From Thalassovita taeanensis (lineage in GTDB: Bacteria > Pseudomonadota > Alphaproteobacteria > Rhodobacterales > Rhodobacteraceae): a stretch of 64,000 nucleotides of DNA. The first letter of the stretch is position 1, and each line of letters opens with the position of its first letter. Of this stretch, positions 45,027-53,541 are shown in pieces. The translations under genes were made by a program, and so were the position numbers. Location of the stretch: contig NZ_FOEP01000003.1 of the NCBI RefSeq assembly GCF_900110775.1, positions 310,001 to 374,000 of the forward strand. Reading direction: 5' to 3'. The notes under the pieces are model-generated. The model was not told where the DNA came from, searched no databases, and worked only from the letters and a program-made list of their open reading frames with translations.

Positions 45027-45055
45027 ACCCATGGGCGTTTCCTGCGCCCATGGGT
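45027..45055. repeat. perfect hairpin after ccoP
   Basis: ACCCATGGGCG (45027-45037) pairs perfectly with CGCCCATGGGT (45045-45055) around TTTCCTG. A second weaker pairing follows, GGCACCGG with CCGGTGCC, then a T-run near 45110. The pair probably terminates or stabilises the ccoNOQP message. Confidence 0.65.
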
Positions 45056-45163
45056 CGGCACCGGTCTTCCGTCCTGTTCGCGCGTTTCCTGGAGGGCCGG
45101 TGCCACCTTTTTCCCGCAAGACCCCCCGAGCTGTCAAGCAAACCCGGTCTGCGGGGTCACGCC

Positions 45164-45325
45164 TTACAGATCATAGGGATCGGTATTGCGGATCGGATCG
45201 ACCCACCAATTGCCCCGCGGCAACCAACGGCGCGGTTTGCGCGCTTGGGGGCGTGGCGCATCACGCAGCTGCACAGTGTTGGTTCGCGTGGCCGTCATGA
45301 AAGATTGAGCATAAATTCCCAGCAT
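45164..45325 (-). CDS. small cationic protein, divergent from a LysR-type regulator
   Basis: The minus strand from ATG 45325 to TAA 45164 encodes 53 residues: MLGIYAQSFMTATRTNTVQL, then a proline/arginine-rich and tryptophan-containing stretch (PRRWLPRGNWWVDPIRN) ending TDPYDL. GGAAAGGG precedes the start at good spacing. Its divergence from the LysR gene across about 100 bases suggests it may be that regulator's target. I do not recognise a family. Codon use looks like its neighbours, supporting a real gene, but the short length keeps confidence moderate. Confidence 0.6.
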   Translation of the reverse strand: MLGIYAQSFMTATRTNTVQLRDAPRPQARKPRRWLPRGNWWVDPIRNTDPYDL

Positions 45326-45393
45326 GGCATTCCCTTTCCAAGTTGCTGAATTGTGCTTTTATCATGACGTAAAACCTGCAATTCTGCGATTCA

Positions 45394-45404
45394 GGAATAA
45401 TTCC
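45394..45404. promoter_or_regulatory. candidate LysR operator in divergent gap
   Basis: GGAATAATTCC is a perfect palindrome midway between the 53-residue gene and the LysR gene, and it overlaps a wider ATTC...GAAT arrangement. LysR regulators commonly bind such sites between divergent genes. Support is motif plus location only. Confidence 0.35.
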
Positions 45405-45427
45405 GTACTGTAAGCTGGGGTTACATA

Positions 45428-46300
45428 ATGGATTGGCGCGGCCTTCCTTCGCTCAGCGCGCTTCGGGCCTTTTCCGCCTTTCATCAGGCCGGGTCGATGT
45501 CGGCGGCGGGGACGGCGCTGAATGTCAGCCACGCGGCCATTTCGCAGCAGATCAAGGCGCTTGAGGCGCATCTGGGCGTGACGTTGCTGGATCGGTCAAC
45601 CCGGCTTCCGGGTTTGACCGCAGATGGCGCCCGCCTGGCCGAGGCGCTGGAGCAGGGGTTCGACACCGTCGCGCGCGCGGTGGCCGAGCTGACGGGGGCG
45701 GATGCGAACCGCCCGTTGCAGCTGTCGGTCACGCCGTCTTTTGCCTCGGGGTGGCTGATGCCGCGCCTCGCTGATTTTCGTCACCACCACCCGCAGATCG
45801 ACCTGATGATCGATCCCACGTCCGAGGTGAAAACCCTGGCCCCCGGCGGGATCGACATCGCCCTGCGCTATGGCAATGGGCAGTGGCCGGGGCTGCAGGC
45901 CGAGCGGTTGATCTCGTCGCCCATTGTGATTGTCGCGGCCCCCGGCGTTGTCGATGGCGAGGGGCCACACGCGCCTGAGGACCTGAGGAATTACCATTGG
46001 TTGCAAGAGCTTGGCACCAGCGAGGCCACCGATTGGCTGGACCTGCACGGGGTCACGCCGGACCGGGCCAAGGGCATGACCACGCTGCCCGGCAATCTGA
46101 TGATTGATGCCGCCAGAAACGGGCAGGGCATCGGCGTGGTCGCCCGCGTCTTTGTCGCGGCAGATATTGACGCGGGCCGCCTTATTCAGCTGTTTCAAGA
46201 TGATCGCCGCAAGGGGTATTATGTGGTCACGCGCCCCGGCGTGCAGCGCCCGCCGTTGCGCGCGATGGTGAACTGGCTGCGCAAGCAGGCGGCGGAATAG
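45428..46300 (+). CDS. LysR-type transcriptional regulator (GcvA-like)
   Basis: This 290-residue protein has the N-terminal winged HTH (LPSLSALRAFSAFHQAGSMSAAGTALNVSHAAISQQIKALE) and a LysR substrate-binding domain (LQLSVTPSFASGWLMPRLADF; GIDIALRYGNGQWPGL), matching the GcvA/AmpR-like branch. The effector is unknown. It interrupts the usual ccoNOQP-ccoGHIS adjacency and diverges from a 53-residue gene. Confidence 0.94.
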   Translation: MDWRGLPSLSALRAFSAFHQAGSMSAAGTALNVSHAAISQQIKALEAHLGVTLLDRSTRLPGLTADGARLAEALEQGFDTVARAVAELTGADANRPLQLSVTPSFASGWLMPRLADFRHHHPQIDLMIDPTSEVKTLAPGGIDIALRYGNGQWPGLQAERLISSPIVIVAAPGVVDGEGPHAPEDLRNYHWLQELGTSEATDWLDLHGVTPDRAKGMTTLPGNLMIDAARNGQGIGVVARVFVAADIDAGRLIQLFQDDRRKGYYVVTRPGVQRPPLRAMVNWLRKQAAE

Positions 46301-46319
46301 ATGTTTTTCAGAGTCAGAT

Positions 46320-46333
46320 TTGATGCAGGTCAA
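46320..46333. promoter_or_regulatory. FNR/FnrL box upstream of ccoG
   Basis: TTGATGCAGGTCAA matches TTGAT-N4-ATCAA with one mismatch and lies 60 bases before the ccoG start. It likely makes ccoGHIS an independent FnrL-activated unit. Confidence 0.75.
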
Positions 46334-46393
46334 GGTCTGGCCAGCACAAGCCTGTGACAAGAACGTAAATTGAACCATAGCCGGAGTGATTCC

Positions 46394-47830
46394 GTGTCGC
46401 AGACCGAACCCGAAGCCCCCCCAAGCCTTTACGCGGCCCGCGAGCCGATTTTCCCCCGCCGCGTCAAAGGCAAGTTCCGGTCGCTGAAGTGGGTTATCAT
46501 GGCGGTGACGCTGGGGATTTATTACCTTGCCCCCTGGATCAGATGGGACCGTGGCCCGCAACTGCCGGATCAGGCGATTCTGATTGATATGGCCAACCGC
46601 CGGTTCTTTTTCTTCTGGATCGAGATCTGGCCGCATGAATTCTATTTCATCGCCGGGCTTCTGGTGATGGCGGGGCTGGGGCTGTTCCTGTTCACCTCGG
46701 CGCTTGGCCGGGTCTGGTGCGGCTATACCTGTCCGCAGACCGTCTGGACCGACCTGTTCATTCTTGTCGAGCGATGGATCGAGGGCGACCGAAATGCGCG
46801 CCTGCGCCTGCACCGACAGAAAAAGCTGGATTTTCGCAAGGCGCGGCTCAGGCTGACCAAGTGGGTTGTCTGGCTGCTGATCGGCATGGCCACGGGCGGC
46901 GCTTGGGTGTTCTATTTCGCCGATGCGCCCACGTTGCTGGTTGATCTGTTTACGCTTCAGGCGCATCCGATCGCCTATATGTTCGTGGCCTCGCTGACGC
47001 TGACCACCTTTCTGTTTGGCGGGTTCTTCCGTGAACAGATTTGCGTTTACGCCTGCCCGTGGCCGCGTATTCAGGCGGCGATGATGGACGAGGACACCCT
47101 TACCGTTGGCTATCGCAGCTGGCGGGGCGAGCCGCGCGGCAAGCATCGCAAGGCCGAAACCACCGAGCCGCAGGGCGATTGCATCGACTGCATGGCCTGC
47201 GTCAACGTCTGCCCGATGGGGATCGACATCCGCGATGGTCAGCAGTTGGAATGCATCACCTGCGCCCTGTGCATTGATGCCTGTGACGAAGTGATGGACA
47301 AAATCGGCAAGCCACGCGGGCTGATCGACTATATGGCGCTGACGGACGAGGCGGCGGAACGTGCGGGCAAACCGGTCAAGCCGGTGATGAAGCATATCCT
47401 GCGACCGCGCACGCTGATGTATACTGCGCTGTGGTCGCTGGTTGGAATCGGGCTGGTGGTGGCGCTGTTTATCCGCCCCGACATTGACCTGACCGTGGCG
47501 CCGGTGCGCAATCCCACCTTTGTTACCCTGTCTGACGGGTCGGTGCGCAACACCTATGACGTGCGTCTGCGCAACAAGCACGGCGAAGATCGGCCCTTCC
47601 TGATTTCGCTCAAGGGCGATCCGGCCTTGCGGGTCGAGCTGGAAGGCACGATCTATAGCTCGGTCACGGTGCCTGCTGACAGCACCCACTTGCAGCGGGT
47701 CTATGTGATTGCGCCCAAGGGATCGGCGCCTGCGGAACACCGGCGGACCGAGTTCCGCATCTGGGTCGAAGATACCGCAAGCGGCGAACGCGCCTATAAG
47801 GACACTGTGTTTAACGGAAGGACAAACTGA
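46394..47830 (+). CDS. ccoG: cytochrome c oxidase accessory protein CcoG (RdxB/FixG)
   Basis: CcoG is a membrane iron-sulfur protein that reduces copper for cbb3 assembly. The 478-residue product has several membrane helices, the conserved GRVWCGYTCPQTVWTDLF motif near residue 113, two 4Fe-4S motifs (CIDCMACVNVCPMGID; CITCALCIDACD) near 265-301, and a C-terminal Ig-like domain (FRIWVEDTASG). The GTG at 46394 is favoured over a TTG eight codons upstream because GGAG precedes it and the product starts MSQTEPEAPPSLYAARE. Confidence 0.95.
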   Translation: MSQTEPEAPPSLYAAREPIFPRRVKGKFRSLKWVIMAVTLGIYYLAPWIRWDRGPQLPDQAILIDMANRRFFFFWIEIWPHEFYFIAGLLVMAGLGLFLFTSALGRVWCGYTCPQTVWTDLFILVERWIEGDRNARLRLHRQKKLDFRKARLRLTKWVVWLLIGMATGGAWVFYFADAPTLLVDLFTLQAHPIAYMFVASLTLTTFLFGGFFREQICVYACPWPRIQAAMMDEDTLTVGYRSWRGEPRGKHRKAETTEPQGDCIDCMACVNVCPMGIDIRDGQQLECITCALCIDACDEVMDKIGKPRGLIDYMALTDEAAERAGKPVKPVMKHILRPRTLMYTALWSLVGIGLVVALFIRPDIDLTVAPVRNPTFVTLSDGSVRNTYDVRLRNKHGEDRPFLISLKGDPALRVELEGTIYSSVTVPADSTHLQRVYVIAPKGSAPAEHRRTEFRIWVEDTASGERAYKDTVFNGRTN

Positions 47831-48288
47831 TGGCTGTGCGCGAAATTACCGGGCGTCATGTCTTCATGGGCTTCGTTGCCGCATTCGGCATCATCATCGG
47901 GGTGAATATCCTGCTGGCGGTGCAGGCGGTGCGCACGTTCCCCGGGCTTGAGGTGAAGAACTCTTATGTTGCCAGTCAGGAGTTCAACGTCCGCAAGGAC
48001 GCGCAAGAGGCACTGGGCTGGACCGTGCGCGCAGACGAGGCTGACGGGGTTGTGGTGCTGAAGATCACCGACGCCACCGGGCAGCCGGTGCGCGTCAAAC
48101 AGCTGCATGCCATCGTGGGGCGCGCCACCCAGATCGCTGATGATGTCGAGCCGGATTTCGCCTTTGACGGTGCCGCCTATACCGCGCCACTTGAACTGGC
48201 GGGGGGGAATTGGAACATTCGCATGACCGCGCTGGCCGATAACGGAACCGAGTTCACCCAACGGGTTATTCTGCACGTCAAAAGGTAA
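47830..48288 (+). CDS. ccoH: cbb3 oxidase assembly protein CcoH (FixH)
   Basis: FixH is a membrane-anchored assembly factor for cbb3 oxidase. The 152-residue protein has an N-terminal TM helix (about residues 13-36, VFMGFVAAFGIIIGVNILLAVQAV) and a beta-rich periplasmic domain (FPGLEVKNSYVASQEFN; NWNIRMTALADNGTEFTQ). Its ATG overlaps the ccoG stop (ATG at 47830). The next gene, ccoI, starts 6 bases after its stop. Confidence 0.95.
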   Translation: MAVREITGRHVFMGFVAAFGIIIGVNILLAVQAVRTFPGLEVKNSYVASQEFNVRKDAQEALGWTVRADEADGVVVLKITDATGQPVRVKQLHAIVGRATQIADDVEPDFAFDGAAYTAPLELAGGNWNIRMTALADNGTEFTQRVILHVKR

Positions 48289-48294
48289 ACCACG

Positions 48295-50481
48295 ATGACT
48301 GCCGCGATGCGCCCTGCGCCCTCTGCCTGTCCCGCCTGTGCCGCCGCCCCCGCGGCCGAGGCTTTGGCCGAACTTGCACTGCCCAAAGAGGCGCGGATTG
48401 CCCTGTCGGTGCCTGCGGTGCATTGCGCCGCCTGCATTTCAACGGTGGAGCGGGCGCTGGCCGCCGCCCCCGGTGTTCATTCCGCTCGTGTCAACCTGAC
48501 CCTGAAACGCGCCAGCATCGAGGCGGACCCAGATGTCATGCCCGACGACCTGATCCGCGTGCTGGACGGCATCGGATACGAGGCGCACGAGCTGGACGCG
48601 GGCACGCTTTCGGCGACGCAGACCGACAAGTCCGGGCGCGAGTTGTTGATGCGGCTGGCGGTTGCGGGCTTTGCCTCGATGAACGTGATGCTGCTGTCGG
48701 TGGCGGTGTGGTCGGGGGCGGCCGATGCCACCCGCGATCTGTTCCACTGGATTTCCGCGGCCATCACCCTGCCGACCATTGCCTTTTCGGGCCAGCCGTT
48801 TTTCCGCAACGCCTGGGCCGCGCTGCGCGTCGGGCGGCTGAATATGGATGTGCCGATCACGCTGGCCATTGTGCTGGCGGTCGGCACCTCGGTCTGGGAA
48901 ACCACGCTGTCGGGCGATCACGCCTATTTCGACGCGGCGCTTGCGCTGACCTTCTTTCTGCTGGCCGGGCGGTATCTTGATCACCGCACCCGCGCCATTG
49001 CCCGCTCTGCCGCTGAGGAGCTGGCCGCCCTTGAGGTGCCCCGCGCCATCCGCCTGACAGACGGCACAGAGACACAGGTGCCCGTGGCCGAGCTGAGCGT
49101 TGGCGATCTGGTGCTGGTCCGCCCCGGTGGCCGTATGCCCGTGGACGGCGAGATTACCCATGGCACGTCCGAGATTGACCGCTCGCTGCTGACCGGGGAA
49201 ACTTTGCCGGTCTTTGCCCAGCCGGGGCAGGCGGTGTCGGCGGGCGAGGTCAACCTGACCGGGCCATTGACGATCCGCGCCAGCGCCGTTGGTCGCGATA
49301 CATCGCTGCACCGTATGGCGGATCTGGTCGCCATCGCTGAATCCGGGCGCTCGCGCTATACTTCGCTGGCCGACAAGGCGGCGCAGCTTTACGCCCCCGG
49401 CGTGCATATCCTGTCGGCGCTCAGCTTTGTTGGCTGGTGGCTGTATTCCGGCGATCTGCGGATGGCGGTCAATATCGCCGCCGCCGTTCTGATCATCACC
49501 TGCCCCTGTGCGCTGGGTCTGGCCGTGCCTGCCGTGACCACCGCCGCCTCTGGCCGCCTGTTCCGCAAGGGGATGCTGATCAAACACGCCACCGCGCTGG
49601 AACGTCTGGCGCAGGTCGATACGGTGGTGTTCGACAAAACCGGCACCCTGACCGCTGGCACGCCCGAGCTGACCAACCTGAGCGATCACAGCCCGCGCGA
49701 CCTGTCTTTGGCGCTGGCGCTGGCGCAAGCCTCGTCGCACCCGCTGTCCATGTCGTTGACCGCTGCCGCCCGCGCCGCGGGCGTCACCCCGGCCCAGGTC
49801 GATCAAATCACCGAGGTGCCCGGATACGGCACGCAGGCCATATGGCAGGGCCGCAGCATCCGCCTTGGCCGCGCCGCTTGGGTTGGCGCGCCTGCCAGTG
49901 CCGAAACCTCTGCCTGGTTGGCGATCGAGGACGAGGCGCCGCGCGCCTTCACCTTCACCGACCGCCTGCGCAAAGGCGCCGCCGAAGCCGTGCTTGCCCT
50001 GCAAAATGCGGGTAAAGAGGTTTACCTGATCTCGGGCGATACCTCAGCCGCGGTCGAGGCGCTGGCCACCCGCCTTGGCATCACCCACTGGATGGCCGAA
50101 GCACTGCCTGCCGACAAATCCGACCGCATCGCCGCCCTCAGCCAGCAGGGCAAACATGTGCTGATGGTGGGCGATGGGCTGAACGACACTGCCGCGCTGG
50201 CGGCTGCCGATGTTTCGATCTCTCCGGCCTCTGCGCTTGATGCCGCGCGCGTGGCGTCTGACATTGTGCTGCTGGGCGGAGATCTTACCCCGATTGCCGA
50301 GGCGCTGGACACTGCCCGCTCGGCCACCCGGCGCATCCGCGAAAACTTTCGCATCGCCACGCTTTACAACGTGATCGCCGTGCCGATTGCGGTGATTGGT
50401 CTTGCCACGCCGCTGGTTGCTGCCTTGGCCATGTCCGCCAGCTCGATTACAGTGTCGCTCAATGCCCTGCGCCTAAGGTGA
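48295..50481 (+). CDS. ccoI: P1B-type copper-transporting ATPase CcoI (FixI)
   Basis: CcoI pumps copper to the periplasm for cbb3 assembly. The 728-residue protein has an N-terminal cysteine-rich leader (CPACAAAP), an HMA domain with VHCAACISTVE near residue 44, membrane helices, the translocation motif CPCALGLAVP near residue 405, phosphorylation site DKTGTLTAG, and GDGLNDTAALAAADVSI. This matches FixI. It follows ccoH by 6 bases and precedes ccoS. Confidence 0.96.
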   Translation: MTAAMRPAPSACPACAAAPAAEALAELALPKEARIALSVPAVHCAACISTVERALAAAPGVHSARVNLTLKRASIEADPDVMPDDLIRVLDGIGYEAHELDAGTLSATQTDKSGRELLMRLAVAGFASMNVMLLSVAVWSGAADATRDLFHWISAAITLPTIAFSGQPFFRNAWAALRVGRLNMDVPITLAIVLAVGTSVWETTLSGDHAYFDAALALTFFLLAGRYLDHRTRAIARSAAEELAALEVPRAIRLTDGTETQVPVAELSVGDLVLVRPGGRMPVDGEITHGTSEIDRSLLTGETLPVFAQPGQAVSAGEVNLTGPLTIRASAVGRDTSLHRMADLVAIAESGRSRYTSLADKAAQLYAPGVHILSALSFVGWWLYSGDLRMAVNIAAAVLIITCPCALGLAVPAVTTAASGRLFRKGMLIKHATALERLAQVDTVVFDKTGTLTAGTPELTNLSDHSPRDLSLALALAQASSHPLSMSLTAAARAAGVTPAQVDQITEVPGYGTQAIWQGRSIRLGRAAWVGAPASAETSAWLAIEDEAPRAFTFTDRLRKGAAEAVLALQNAGKEVYLISGDTSAAVEALATRLGITHWMAEALPADKSDRIAALSQQGKHVLMVGDGLNDTAALAAADVSISPASALDAARVASDIVLLGGDLTPIAEALDTARSATRRIRENFRIATLYNVIAVPIAVIGLATPLVAALAMSASSITVSLNALRLR

Positions 50482-50488
50482 CCCACAC

Positions 50489-50647
50489 ATGTCCATCCTG
50501 ACCTACCTGATCCCGATTTCCCTGATCCTTGGCGGGATCGGGCTGCTCGGCTTCGTTTATACCGTTCGCTCGAACCAGTATGACGACCCCGAGGGCGACA
50601 GCCAGCGCATCCTCAGCGATGAATGGGACGATCACCCCAAACCCTGA
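50489..50647 (+). CDS. ccoS: cbb3-type oxidase assembly protein CcoS
   Basis: CcoS is a small membrane protein needed for cofactor insertion into cbb3 oxidase. The frame from ATG 50489 to TGA 50647 encodes 52 residues: MSILTYLIPISLILGGIGLL with a single helix, then YTVRSNQYDDPEGDSQRIL, the family's QYDD(P)xGD motif. It follows ccoI by 7 bases and completes ccoGHIS. Confidence 0.95.
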   Translation: MSILTYLIPISLILGGIGLLGFVYTVRSNQYDDPEGDSQRILSDEWDDHPKP

Positions 50648-50689
50648 CCGTTCCTTCGCTGGTCGAAAGCACACACGCCGCACCCCATG

Positions 50690-50719
50690 AAAAAACCCCG
50701 CTGCACAGGGCACCGGGGT
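50690..50719 (-). terminator. intrinsic terminator of the D,D-carboxypeptidase gene
   Basis: On the minus strand CCCCG pairs with CGGGG, with GTGC/GCAC-type pairing inside, followed by TTTTTT. It lies about 30 bases after the carboxypeptidase stop and between two convergent genes. Confidence 0.8.
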
Positions 50720-50747
50720 CTGTTCGTCTGGCGTGTGCGTCAGGGCC

Positions 50748-52145
50748 TCAGCCCGGCCCGATCATGAAGCACATCACCTGCCGCGCCTGCAACCGGCGAC
50801 AGGCCAGATCGGCGCTCTCGCGGCTCAGCCCCATGAAGTTGGCGTCAAACCCGCCTTTGCGGTTCACCACCTTGCGCAGGCTGCCATCCAGCGTCGTCAT
50901 CTCGGTCAGCGCGGTTTTCAGCAGTATCCGCTCGGCCGCATAGCGGCTGGGATAGCGCCCCACGTTGATGCCCCAATGCCGCCCGCCCGAGGTGCTGATG
51001 CGGGTCACGACCTCCGGCTCGGCCACGGCTTCCACCGCATCGGCCTGCGCGTTCCCTGCGCTGGCCATCACCAGATCGCTGGGGCGCATCTTGGGCGTTG
51101 TCGCCGGGGGTGCCTCTGTCGCTGGGGCAGGGGCGGCCGCTTCGGCGAGTGCATCCTTGATATCGTCCTTCATCGCCAGCAGAACCGGCGCCGGTGCGGC
51201 CTGACCCGGCCGCGCTTGTGGCCGCAGGCTTTTCTTCACCGCCGTGATCAGGCGAATCGTCTTGCCCGCAGTCTGCGGCGCGACATAGCGCGGTGCAGAG
51301 GGCTTGCGCAGTGGCGCAGAACTGGGCGCCCGGCGAAAGCCAAGGTCCAGCAGCTCGGCCACTTTGGCGTTGCGCGTCGCGGTGGACCGCCCGCCAAACA
51401 CCGTGGCAATCACACGTTCATTGCCGCGCTCGGCCGAGGCGACAAGGTTGAACCCCGCCGCGCGGGTATATCCGGTCTTGATCCCATCCGCGCCGCGATA
51501 TGCATCCAGCAGGCGGCGGTTGGTGTTGCTGACCTCGCGCATGCCCGCATCGGTGGTGCGCCGCGAGAACAGATTGTAATACTCGGGGTAATCATACAGC
51601 AGATGCCGCCCCAGCTGGGTCATGTCGCGCGCTGTCGACAAATGCCCCTCTTCGGTCAGCCCGTTGGCGTTCTTGAAGGTGGTGCGCGTCATCCCAAGCG
51701 CCTTGGCCGTGCGGTTCATCCGCCGGGCAAAGGCCGCTTCGGATCCGGCGATCGTTTCGCCAATCGCGGTGGCCGCGTCATTGGCCGATTTCACCGCCGC
51801 CGCCCGGATCAGGTACCGCAGCTTGATCCGCTGCCCCGCCCTCAGCCCCAGTTTCGAGGGCGGCTCTGCCGCCGCCTTGGCCGAGACCCGCACAACCGTG
51901 TCGAGGCTGATTTCGCCCCTCTCGATCGCTTCGAACGCGATATAAAGCGTCATCATTTTTGTCAGAGAGGCCGGATGCAACCGCGTATCCGCGTTGGTTG
52001 CATGCAGCACCTCTCCGGTGCGTGCATCAATGACCAGCGCCGCATAGGGTGCTGCCATCGCGCTGAGGGGGATAACCACCATCAGCCAAAATGCTGCGAA
52101 AATAAGCAAGCCCAAACGGGCCGGCCGCCACTGCCGATCTCTCAC
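50748..52145 (-). CDS. D-alanyl-D-alanine carboxypeptidase with C-terminal SPOR domain
   Basis: This 465-residue penicillin-binding protein trims stem peptides in the periplasm. It has a signal/anchor helix (about residues 11-31), then the serine-hydrolase triad motifs: ASLTKMMTLY (SxxK, near residue 60), KSANDAATAI (SxN, near 119) and GADGIKTGYT (KTG, near 219). An Ala/Pro-rich linker (about 325-395) leads to a SPOR-like domain (RHWGINVGRYPSRYAAERILLKT) that binds denuded glycan at the division site. It is convergent with ccoS. Confidence 0.94.
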   Translation of the reverse strand: MRDRQWRPARLGLLIFAAFWLMVVIPLSAMAAPYAALVIDARTGEVLHATNADTRLHPASLTKMMTLYIAFEAIERGEISLDTVVRVSAKAAAEPPSKLGLRAGQRIKLRYLIRAAAVKSANDAATAIGETIAGSEAAFARRMNRTAKALGMTRTTFKNANGLTEEGHLSTARDMTQLGRHLLYDYPEYYNLFSRRTTDAGMREVSNTNRRLLDAYRGADGIKTGYTRAAGFNLVASAERGNERVIATVFGGRSTATRNAKVAELLDLGFRRAPSSAPLRKPSAPRYVAPQTAGKTIRLITAVKKSLRPQARPGQAAPAPVLLAMKDDIKDALAEAAAPAPATEAPPATTPKMRPSDLVMASAGNAQADAVEAVAEPEVVTRISTSGGRHWGINVGRYPSRYAAERILLKTALTEMTTLDGSLRKVVNRKGGFDANFMGLSRESADLACRRLQARQVMCFMIGPG

Positions 52146-52397
52146 GATCTTTGCCCTTACACTGCCTCAACGCCGCCGGTTTTCCGGTCTGACTTCTTGA
52201 TTAATCCAACGCTAACACATGAAAATTACCGAATAAAGCTTTCATTCCCATAGTATTTGATCTTGAAGCGCGCAGAATTGGCAAATCTAGGGGGTTGTCC
52301 GGTTCGTGCCCCAATAGATGCCAATAAGGCAAAACTAAGGCAGGAAAATTCGCGTAAAAAGTGCACATTTTTCGGGCGCACAGGCCAGGTTCCGCCG

Positions 52398-52913
52398 TCA
52401 GAGAGGTTTGAACATATAGGTCGTCGACTCAAATCGTGCGCCCGTCGGGTCCATGCAATAGCCGGGAATGCGCCCTGCCACTTGAAACCCCAGCGACACG
52501 TACAGCGGTTCGGCGGTGTCGCCGCTGCGCGTGTCCAGCGTCAGAAGACGGCGGTTGATCGTCCGGGCGTGGCCCTCAAGCGCGGTCATCAGCGCGCGGG
52601 CGATGCCTTGCCTGCGGTGGTCGGGATGCACCAGAAGCTTTGACACCTCGGCCCGGTGCGGTTGGTTGGCGGGGGTGTCGATCACAAGGCTGCCGGTTCC
52701 GACGATCTGCGTTTCACGTCGCGCGAACAACACCACCCGCCCGCCGCCTGTGACCTGCGGCTGGATCGTATCGCGCCAAAATCTCCGCGCCTCGGCCATC
52801 GGGTGCGGCAGGACAAAACCCACGCTGGCCCCACCGTGCACGCAGCCATGCAGCACCCGCGCCAGCGCTTCAATATCGTCGGTTTGGCCGTTCCATTGCT
52901 CAATGGTGATCAT
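52398..52913 (-). CDS. GNAT family N-acetyltransferase
   Basis: This 171-residue protein has the GNAT acetyl-CoA motif HPDHRRQGIARALM near residue 97 and typical flanking strands (VVLFARRETQIVGTGSLVID; LYVSLGFQVAGRIPG). The substrate is unknown. It follows the XRE-cupin regulator with a 7-base gap, so the two form a small operon. The 252 bases between it and the carboxypeptidase gene are AT-richer, with no gene seen. Confidence 0.92.
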   Translation of the reverse strand: MITIEQWNGQTDDIEALARVLHGCVHGGASVGFVLPHPMAEARRFWRDTIQPQVTGGGRVVLFARRETQIVGTGSLVIDTPANQPHRAEVSKLLVHPDHRRQGIARALMTALEGHARTINRRLLTLDTRSGDTAEPLYVSLGFQVAGRIPGYCMDPTGARFESTTYMFKPL

Positions 52914-52920
52914 CGTACCC

Positions 52921-53469
52921 TCATATCAGGATCATCAGGTAATCTGCGGCCTCGGCCCCGGTGCGGAAGTCCGAGCCGCCATGCAGCCGATACCGCAGGC
53001 AATCGCCGGGGCGCAGATCATGGGTGACACCATCCACGGTGACCTGCAATGCGCCGGTTTGCACCAGCAGGTGATGCTCCAACCCCGCGCGCGGTGGCGC
53101 GTCATAGCTCAGATGCCGATGCGCCGGCAGATGGCACGACAGCACCTCGCCCGCTAACCCGCCCGTGGCACCTGATACCACCTGCCGCCGAAATCCTGTG
53201 CTGCGGTCCTCCCATGTCACGCGGTCGCGGGCGGACTGGACCGGGCGGAACTGATCCTCGACCATGGCCAGCACCCGCGACATCGTCAGATCATACGCGG
53301 TGCACAGTCGACCCAGCACCTCGGTGGTGGGGCTGACTTCGGATTTTTCGATCCGCGACAGCGTGGCCCGGCTGACACCGCTACGCTCGGCCAGCTGGTC
53401 CAGCGTCCAGCCGCGCCCGGCGCGCAGCGCGGCAAGATGCGTGGCAAGGGCTGTTTGTGGGTCGGTCAT
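52921..53469 (-). CDS. XRE family regulator with cupin domain
   Basis: This 182-residue protein has an N-terminal HTH (LAALRAGRGWTLDQLAERSGVSRATLSRIE, about residues 10-40) and a C-terminal cupin (HLLVQTGALQVTVDGVTHDLRPGDCLRYRLHGG). Such regulators typically sense a small molecule and control adjacent genes, here the acetyltransferase. Upstream, TTCTC and GAGAA half-sites flank the start region and may be an autoregulatory operator. Confidence 0.9.
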   Translation of the reverse strand: MTDPQTALATHLAALRAGRGWTLDQLAERSGVSRATLSRIEKSEVSPTTEVLGRLCTAYDLTMSRVLAMVEDQFRPVQSARDRVTWEDRSTGFRRQVVSGATGGLAGEVLSCHLPAHRHLSYDAPPRAGLEHHLLVQTGALQVTVDGVTHDLRPGDCLRYRLHGGSDFRTGAEAADYLMILI

Positions 53470-53541
53470 TTCAAGTTCTCAAATCTGGAAGTGATTCCCT
53501 TATTCGAGAATTTGCGCAATTGGGGCCAAAGTAAACAGAAA

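Noticed and set aside
45601-47740. long minus-strand frame opposite the LysR and ccoG genes
   Set aside because: It spans two certain plus-strand genes and their intergenic promoter; it is an effect of third-position GC bias.
48439-50004. 521-codon minus-strand frame opposite ccoI
   Set aside because: It is an antisense shadow; the composition is Gln/Arg/Gly-rich and the ATPase on the plus strand is complete.
50733-52253. 506-codon plus-strand frame opposite the D,D-carboxypeptidase
   Set aside because: The penicillin-binding motifs SLTK, SAN and KTG on the minus strand are decisive; the plus frame has no motif.
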